Source: an uncultured Eggerthellaceae bacterium
GTDB taxonomy: Bacteria; Actinomycetota; Coriobacteriia; Coriobacteriales; Eggerthellaceae
Length of the DNA: 64,000 bases
Direction: 5' to 3'
NCBI GenBank assembly: GCA_958454405.1
Contig: CAUEBO010000010.1
Coordinates: 1 to 64,000, forward strand
Below are positions 59,079 through 64,000 of this stretch, piece after piece. Made by a program: the position numbers and the translations under genes. The first letter of the stretch is position 1, and every line of letters starts with the position of its first letter. The notes below the pieces were generated by a model. The model ran no database searches and was not told the DNA's origin. It was given only the letters and a program-made list of their open reading frames with translations.

Positions 59079-61062
59079 CCTGCAGACGGCGCGCCCGACG
59101 CTGCGCGCGTGGGTGGAAGAATACGCCGCGATCGAGCGCGAATGCTTCGATGATCTGGCGAAAAGCGGCATCGATTTCGCTCCGGCCGGCCGATACGATG
59201 CCCAGACGCGCGAAGCGAAGCGGCGGCTGCGCGACAAGGGGGCGACATTCAGGAACGGCGATGCGAGCATCTCGACGGGCGCCCTGTCGTCGGCGTGCGT
59301 CGCCTGCACGGGCGACTTGAGGAGCAAGACCTTCGTTTTGTCGCTGCAGTGCAACCGCGATTGCTATTTCTGCTTCAACGTCAACCAGGGCGACGGCGAG
59401 CGCTGCCCCCTCAACGAGGCGTGGCGGAGCGACGTGGACGAGTTCGACGCCGCGTGCGGCGGCCTCACCCACGCGGGGCTGACGGGCGGCGAGCCCTTGC
59501 TGCACCGCGAAGAGGCCGTGGAGTTCGTGCGGCACGTACGCACCAGGCGCCCCGATGCACACGTGCGCATCTACACCGCCGGGGACTTCCTTGACGAAGC
59601 GACGCTGGAGGAGCTGCGCGACGCAGGCCTCGACGAGCTGCGCATGAGCATCAAGCTGGACGTCCTGGACGTCGATCGCGCCGACGGGATCATCGACGAC
59701 GCCATCGAGACGCTCGCGCGCGCGAACCGCTTCATTCCCCAGGTGATGGTGGAGATGCCGGTGATCCCCGGCACGGGCGGGCCGATGCGCCGCCTGCTGG
59801 AGCGCCTTGACGGCATCGGCGCGTTCGGCATCAACCTGCTGGAATTCGGCTATCCCATCGGCGACTGGTCGGCGTTCCGCAAGCGCGGGTTCCAGGTGCG
59901 CAACCCGCCGTTTTCCGTCGTCTACGACTACACGTACCCGGCCGGCCTGCCCATCGACGGAAGCGAGCTGCTGTGCCTGGAGCTGATTGAGTTCGCCATC
60001 GACCGGGGCCTGGCGCTCGGCGTGCACTACTGCTCGCTCGAGAACAAGAACCGCGGGCAGGTGTTCGGCCAGAACGCCGTCTGTCGGCTGGATCCAGAAC
60101 TCTACGAGCTGGACGGCGACGATTTCTTCTACAAGACGGCGAAGGTGTTCGACGGGGACGTCGAGCCCGTGCGCGAGCGGCTCGATGCGGAAGGCGTTCC
60201 GTTCGAGGTGGACGAGCAGGACGGAAGCCTGTCGTTCCATCCGTCGTGCCTGCCGGTGATCGCAGACCTCCCCGTGCTGCCCGCGCTGTCGTACAACGTG
60301 GTGGAGCAGAAAGAGGAGTGGTACGCGATCCGCGAACTGAAACTCGAGCCCTTGGAAGGGGATGCGCTCATGGAAGATGGAAGCAGGTGGCAGGCGCGCG
60401 CCGCGGCCTGGGAGCTGTTGGCGCTCTCGTTCGCCTATCCGAGCGAGGAGCTGGCCGGAGCGGTCGTCTCCGGCGAGTGGGCCGAAGCGGGCCGCGAGCT
60501 GGCGGAGGCGCTCGGGCTCGCGCTGCCCGAAGGGTGGGGCGGCGAGCTGGCCGACGACGACGTCGCGGGCTCCGGCGCGGCGGACGCCGAAGGCGCCCTG
60601 CACGCCCTGCGCGTGGAGGCAACGCGCCTGCTGGTGGGCGCGCCCGAGCCGGCGGTCAGCCCCTACGAGGGCGTGTGGCGCGCCTGCGACGACGGCGTGC
60701 AGCCCCTCCTGTTCGTGAATCCCCACTCCATGGCGGTCGAGCGCTTCATGCGCGCCTGCGGCCTGGGCCGTCCCGAGGGCACGAACGAGCCGCTCGATAG
60801 GGTGGACACCGAATGCGAGCTTTTGGAGCATCTCGCCCTGCGCGCGGCCGGGGCCGACTTCGCCGAAAGCCTGCCGGATCCGACCGAGCTGCCCGAAGGA
60901 TCGCCCGAGGCCGCCTACGGGGCCTTCCTCGACGAGCATGCCCGAACGTGGATGCCCCGCTTCGCCGTCGACGCGGCCGCCGAGGCCCGCCTGCCCTTCT
61001 ACCGCGCCGCCGCGCAGCTTCTAGGGGCCCTCATCGATTCAGAGGCCCCATCCGATCGCTGA
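59065..61062 (+). CDS. Radical SAM protein fused to a TorD/NarJ-type chaperone
   Basis: A 665-residue cytoplasmic protein, start ATG 59065 with GAAAGGGGAC upstream. Residues ~85-330 are a radical SAM domain: cluster motif Cys96-x3-Cys100-x2-Cys103 (LQCNRDCYFC), GLTGGEPL as SAM-binding motif, and later strands up to GVHYCSLENKNRG. Cys78-x2-Cys81 upstream may hold an auxiliary cluster. Residues ~441-660 are a TorD-like all-helical chaperone (WELLALSFAYPSEEL; EATRLLVGAPEPAVSPYEGV; ECELLEHLALRA), which guards Tat-exported molybdoenzymes until the cofactor is inserted. It is the last gene of module C. The role of the radical chemistry is unknown: it may modify the enzyme or cofactor. Confidence 0.9.
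   Translation: MEADNLQTARPTLRAWVEEYAAIERECFDDLAKSGIDFAPAGRYDAQTREAKRRLRDKGATFRNGDASISTGALSSACVACTGDLRSKTFVLSLQCNRDCYFCFNVNQGDGERCPLNEAWRSDVDEFDAACGGLTHAGLTGGEPLLHREEAVEFVRHVRTRRPDAHVRIYTAGDFLDEATLEELRDAGLDELRMSIKLDVLDVDRADGIIDDAIETLARANRFIPQVMVEMPVIPGTGGPMRRLLERLDGIGAFGINLLEFGYPIGDWSAFRKRGFQVRNPPFSVVYDYTYPAGLPIDGSELLCLELIEFAIDRGLALGVHYCSLENKNRGQVFGQNAVCRLDPELYELDGDDFFYKTAKVFDGDVEPVRERLDAEGVPFEVDEQDGSLSFHPSCLPVIADLPVLPALSYNVVEQKEEWYAIRELKLEPLEGDALMEDGSRWQARAAAWELLALSFAYPSEELAGAVVSGEWAEAGRELAEALGLALPEGWGGELADDDVAGSGAADAEGALHALRVEATRLLVGAPEPAVSPYEGVWRACDDGVQPLLFVNPHSMAVERFMRACGLGRPEGTNEPLDRVDTECELLEHLALRAAGADFAESLPDPTELPEGSPEAAYGAFLDEHARTWMPRFAVDAAAEARLPFYRAAAQLLGALIDSEAPSDR
60354..60372 (+). 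promoter_or_regulatory. Possible internal ribosome site and start for a free TorD domain
   Basis: GGAAGGGG begins at 60354 and an in-frame ATG (Met436) lies at 60370, directly at the boundary between the radical SAM and TorD parts. Initiation here would give a ~230-residue stand-alone TorD chaperone, the usual size of the family. Confidence 0.45.
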
Positions 61063-62164
61063 TGCGGCCCGCACGGCCCGCCTCCGCGTCCCAGACGATG
61101 CACGAGGGACGGTGCAGGGAAAGGCGCGCCAGCTCGCGCGGGGCGCCCGATGCAGCGTCGAGGGCGAACAGGACCGCTTCGTCGCTGTCCTGGTTCGCCA
61201 CGGCGAGCAGCCTCCCGTCCGGCGACAGCGAGAAGTGGCGCGGGCCGCGCCCTCCCGACGGGAAAACGGCGCGCCCGGTGGGGGCGGCGTCCTCGTCCAA
61301 GGCGAACAGCACGATCTCGTCGAGCCCCCGCACCGACACGTAGAGGTGTCGCCCGTCGGGCGAGAACGCGGGGTGCGCGGCCAGCACCGCGCGCCCGTCG
61401 TCGGCACGTGCTCCGCGGCCTGCGGACTGATCGAGCAGTTGCAGGCGCCCCGCCTGTCGCCAGGCAAGCCCCGCCGCGTCGAAACGGAACAGCAGCACGT
61501 CGTTCGCCAGCTCGTCGACGAGCGCCGCCAGCCGCAGCAGCGGATGGAACGCGAGCATGCGCGGCCCCGATCCGGCGGGCACGGCCACCCGCGCGGCCGG
61601 CGGCTGCTCGAGCGCGCCGCAGGCTCCCGTCCGGTAGAGCGCCACCTCGTCAACGCCTAAGTCCACCGCTGCCAGCACGTCGGTTCCCGGCACGAACGCC
61701 GTCGAATGCACGTGCGCGGAAGCCTGTCGCTGCCGGTTCGCGCTCGAACCATGGTGGCGCACGGAGGGAAGCCCTCCGCTGGGCGATCCGTCCGGAGCGA
61801 GCGTGCAGCAGCTTATCGACCCGCTTTCGTAATCGGCGCCGTACAGGCAGCGGCCGCTCGGGTGGACCGTCGCATGGCACGTCCCCGCATCGGAGGGCGA
61901 CGTGCACGCTCCGCGGCAGACCAGCGCGCCGTCGTCCTGGACAGCGTAGGCGGCCACGCGGCCACGGTCCGGCAGTTCGTGGGCGGCGTACAGCATGCCG
62001 TTTCGCAGGGTCAGGAACGACGGGTTCGGCGCGCAGCCGCTTTGCCGTTCGACGCGCAAGCGGCACTCGGCCTCGTCGAACGCGAGCGTGTAGATGCCCG
62101 GGTCCCCGCCGTCTTCCGTGTACGATCCCGCGAACAGCCTCTGCGGGGCGTGCTCTCGCGCCAT
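61031..62164 (-). CDS. Lactonase-family beta-propeller protein (6-phosphogluconolactonase-like)
   Basis: A 377-residue cytoplasmic protein. ATG 62164 lies eight bases after AAAGGAGG; ATG 62170 is a less well placed alternative. Repeated propeller blades are visible, for example LFAGSYTEDGGDPGIYTLAF at the start, CHATVHPSGRCLYGADYESG, HPAFSPDGRHLYVSVRG and HFSLSPDGRLLAVANQDSDE. This matches the YbhE/Pgl lactonase family, which hydrolyses 6-phosphogluconolactone, though related muconate and other lactones are possible. Its 3' end overlaps the radical SAM-TorD gene end by 32 bases convergently. Confidence 0.88.
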   Translation of the reverse strand: MAREHAPQRLFAGSYTEDGGDPGIYTLAFDEAECRLRVERQSGCAPNPSFLTLRNGMLYAAHELPDRGRVAAYAVQDDGALVCRGACTSPSDAGTCHATVHPSGRCLYGADYESGSISCCTLAPDGSPSGGLPSVRHHGSSANRQRQASAHVHSTAFVPGTDVLAAVDLGVDEVALYRTGACGALEQPPAARVAVPAGSGPRMLAFHPLLRLAALVDELANDVLLFRFDAAGLAWRQAGRLQLLDQSAGRGARADDGRAVLAAHPAFSPDGRHLYVSVRGLDEIVLFALDEDAAPTGRAVFPSGGRGPRHFSLSPDGRLLAVANQDSDEAVLFALDAASGAPRELARLSLHRPSCIVWDAEAGRAGRISDRMGPLNR

Positions 62165-62186
62165 GCGCATCCCTCCTTTCTCCGGC

Positions 62187-62891
62187 TTACGCGGCCTGTC
62201 GCCTCGCCGTCCGGCTTCCTGCGGACTCGGCGGCAAGCTCCTCCCTGTTCAGGATGTTGAGGCGCCGGTACAGGGGAAGCGTGAGCACCCTGTTCCACAT
62301 GGTGATGAACGGGCCGGTGAAGAACGCGGCCACCACGGTGAACACGCCGATGGGGCCGCCCGCCACGAGGGCGACGGCGGCCACCGTGATGTCCTGCGTC
62401 ATGCGGCACGCGGTGTAGCCGAACCGCGTGCGCTCCACCGCGATGGGCGCCACGGCGTCGATGGGCGCCACGCCCATGCGCGTTTTCAGGTACAGCGACA
62501 CGCCGAGCGTGAACAAGAGGGTTCCCACCGCCAGGTGGATGCCCGCGCTCAGGATGCCGGCAGGCGAGGGGAACAGGTCGAACAGCCAGGTGAAGAACTC
62601 GATGAGGTAGCCCACGCACACCATGTTGATGAGGGTGCCCAGCCCTATCTGGCGCTTGTCGAGCACGAACACCGCGGCCAGGATGACCAGGTTCACGATG
62701 AGCTGGAACGTGCCCAGCGACATGCCGACCAGCTGGCTGAGGCCGATGTTCATGGCGGTGAAGGGGTCGACGCCCACGTTGCCCACCCGGCACACGGACG
62801 TGCCCAGCGCGATGCACACGATGCCGATCGTGGAGCACAGCAGCTTGCCCTTGAGGTTGTAGACGTGTCTGAGATCCAGCCAGCGCGCCAT
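62187..62891 (-). CDS. YczE/YitT-like integral membrane protein
   Basis: A 234-residue membrane protein with five helices, of the YczE family (signature RVGNVGVDPFTAMNIGLSQ and LGVSLYLKTRMGVAPIDAVA, two related repeats). The start at 62891 overlaps the stop of the upstream SDR gene by one base (TGATG), so translation is coupled. The family is widespread and its function is not established. The C-terminal ~25 residues are cytoplasmic. A longer open frame running through 63935 is a shadow of the SDR gene. Confidence 0.85.
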   Translation of the reverse strand: MARWLDLRHVYNLKGKLLCSTIGIVCIALGTSVCRVGNVGVDPFTAMNIGLSQLVGMSLGTFQLIVNLVILAAVFVLDKRQIGLGTLINMVCVGYLIEFFTWLFDLFPSPAGILSAGIHLAVGTLLFTLGVSLYLKTRMGVAPIDAVAPIAVERTRFGYTACRMTQDITVAAVALVAGGPIGVFTVVAAFFTGPFITMWNRVLTLPLYRRLNILNREELAAESAGSRTARRQAA

Positions 62892-63685
62892 CAGCCGTCG
62901 CCGTTCTCGAACGAGGGATACAGCGACATGCCGCCGTCGACGAACAGGCTGTGCCCGGTCACGTAGCCGGACTCGTCCGAGGCGAGCCAGGCCGCCGCGG
63001 CGGCCACCTGCTCGGGCGCGCCCACGTGCCCCATCGGTATCATCCGCTCGGTCTGGGCCCGGGCGGCGGGGTCGGCGAACTTCTGCGCGTTGATGGGCGT
63101 TTCGATGGCGCCCGGCGCGATGCAGTTCACGCGGATGCCCCGATGCGCGTATTCCAAGGCGATGGTCTCGCTGAACAGCTTGACGCCTCCCTTGCTGGTT
63201 GCATAGGCAGCGAAGGTGGGCCAGGGGATGAGCTCGTGGACCGAGGAGAGGTTGACGATGGCCCCGGGCCGATCCGCCTCCACGAAGTAGGCGAGCGCTG
63301 CTTTCGAGCCCAGGAACACGCCGGTCAGGTTGACCGCGAGCATCTTGTCCCATTCTTCGAGCGGCAGCTCGTGGGTGGGGCAGCGAGCCTCGATGCCCGC
63401 GTTGTTCACCCACACGTCCAGGCTTCCGAACGCGTCCAGGGCGGCCGCCCGCAGCTGCTCCACCTGATCCTCCCGGGACACGTCGGCTTGCACCGCCACG
63501 GCGCGCGCCGGGCCCTGCGCGTTGAACCGGTCCACCAAATCGTGCGCCTGGCCTGCGTGCTTGTCGCTGTGGAAGTTGACGACCACGTTCATGCCCTCTT
63601 CCAGGAACCGCGCCGCTATGCTGTGGCCGAGGCCGATCGACGCGCCGGTGACGACGGCGGTCTTGCCGTTCAAATCGGGGAACAT
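62891..63685 (-). CDS. SDR-family dehydrogenase (glucose 1-dehydrogenase-like)
   Basis: A 264-residue short-chain dehydrogenase/reductase. ATG 63685 has AGGAGG seven bases upstream; the open frame beyond to 63859 is rejected. NAD(P)-binding TGASIGLGHSIA, VWVNNAGIEA, and the catalytic YATSKGG with preceding Ser (VNLSSVHELI) are in place. The end SGYVTGHSLFVDGGMSLYP is typical of glucose 1-dehydrogenase and related sugar or polyol enzymes. It begins a two-gene unit with the YczE-like protein, followed by the lactonase gene; a sugar-lactone pathway (dehydrogenase plus lactonase) is plausible. Confidence 0.92.
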   Translation of the reverse strand: MFPDLNGKTAVVTGASIGLGHSIAARFLEEGMNVVVNFHSDKHAGQAHDLVDRFNAQGPARAVAVQADVSREDQVEQLRAAALDAFGSLDVWVNNAGIEARCPTHELPLEEWDKMLAVNLTGVFLGSKAALAYFVEADRPGAIVNLSSVHELIPWPTFAAYATSKGGVKLFSETIALEYAHRGIRVNCIAPGAIETPINAQKFADPAARAQTERMIPMGHVGAPEQVAAAAAWLASDESGYVTGHSLFVDGGMSLYPSFENGDG

Positions 63686-64000
63686 GCGCACCTCCTGCTG
63701 ACGGGGACGTGTTGAGCGGGGCCGCCTTTCGAAGCGTGCGGGCCCGCCGCGAGCGCTGCAAGTGTCGCACGCGCTTCGCGCTCCCTCCGGCCGAGCCCGC
63801 CATTGTTGGCGATCTGCAAGGCATCGGTTGCGAATCGTTTGGATGAAGTTCCGAGCCAACTGGAAGCCTGGGGCGCGAAAACGAATGGTGGGCGAACGAA
63901 GCCCGGCCCTTTTTGGACGGAGCAGCCTGCGACAAGGCGAGCGCAGCGATGCCGCCCCTCGGGACAGAGCAACCCGCGAGAAGGCGAGCGCAGCGATGCC
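63686..64000. repeat. Gene-free end of window with 47-bp-period direct repeats
   Basis: No convincing gene in these 315 bases; a minus-strand open frame here is low quality. Two copies of AAGGCGAGCGCAGCGATGCC (63934-63953 and 63981-64000), with related CAGCCTGCGAC/CAACCCGCGAG before them, give a 47-bp repeat cut off by the window edge. The SDR promoter is probably near 63700-63760. Confidence 0.5.

Noticed and set aside
63670..63972. 100-residue minus-strand open frame
   Set aside because: No ribosome site, no family, and crosses the direct repeats and the SDR upstream region.
1..64000. CRISPR arrays, tRNA, rRNA or insertion sequences
   Set aside because: No regular spaced repeats, cloverleaf-like segments or transposase motifs were recognised by eye; a dedicated search (tRNAscan, CRISPR finder) could still find small ones.

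Overview
The window is GC-rich, tightly packed bacterial DNA. A gut Coriobacteriia of the Eggerthellaceae (Eggerthella/Gordonibacter-like) fits best: there are many Tat-exported molybdopterin enzymes with DmsB-like and NrfD-like partners, three of the catalytic subunits resemble the acetylene hydratase/catechol dehydroxylase branch, and housekeeping genes (proS, rlmB-yacP) are interspersed. This is inferred from protein families only; there is no 16S gene. A perfect ParB site (parS) and a second near-match suggest the origin-proximal part of the chromosome.

Layout. 1-6.0 kb: 3' part of proS, a HAD phosphatase, a dicarboxylate symporter, a LysR regulator and a divergent EamA exporter. 6.1-8.6 kb: a tiny ORF, a phasin-like protein and an ABC1/UbiB kinase. 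8.9-18.7 kb (minus strand): a nine-gene operon led by a VWA protein, a PP2C phosphatase and a Ser/Thr kinase-like protein (the YegL-YegK-YegI or TerY-P triad), then a transglutaminase-like protein, a CbbX/SpoVK-type AAA+ ATPase and four unrecognised proteins. 19.1-20.4 kb: an XRE regulator with a membrane tail.

20.5-31.0 kb is molybdenum module A: NrfD-like membrane protein, YtrA-type GntR regulator, SPFH/slipin protein, two tandemly duplicated molybdopterin subunit/4Fe-4S pairs, and a divergent FdhD. 33.1-40.3 kb is module B, with the same three-gene head, one catalytic/4Fe-4S pair and another divergent FdhD. 50.7-61.1 kb is module C: the same head, then a DmsA-like catalytic subunit, 4Fe-4S subunit, its own NrfD, a small CX4CH cytochrome-like protein, a DUF4405-like membrane protein and a radical SAM-TorD fusion. 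The NrfD-GntR-SPFH head is therefore present three times, each time just upstream of a molybdoenzyme operon, and is the most unusual system here.

Between the modules lie a DEAD-box helicase, rlmB-yacP, an MMPL exporter with a heptad-repeat partner and TetR regulator, a second XRE/2TM regulator with a DUF4097 lipoprotein, and a PAS-GGDEF protein. The window ends with a lactonase, a YczE-like membrane protein and an SDR dehydrogenase.

Regulatory signals seen directly: TGTCA-N18-TGACA inverted repeats at the GntR1, MopB1 and MopB2 promoters; a shared GCAAC-N5-GTTGC element before both XRE genes; a 53-bp perfect palindrome upstream of module C; GC hairpins between the 4Fe-4S and FdhD genes. No tRNA, rRNA, CRISPR array or transposase was recognised.
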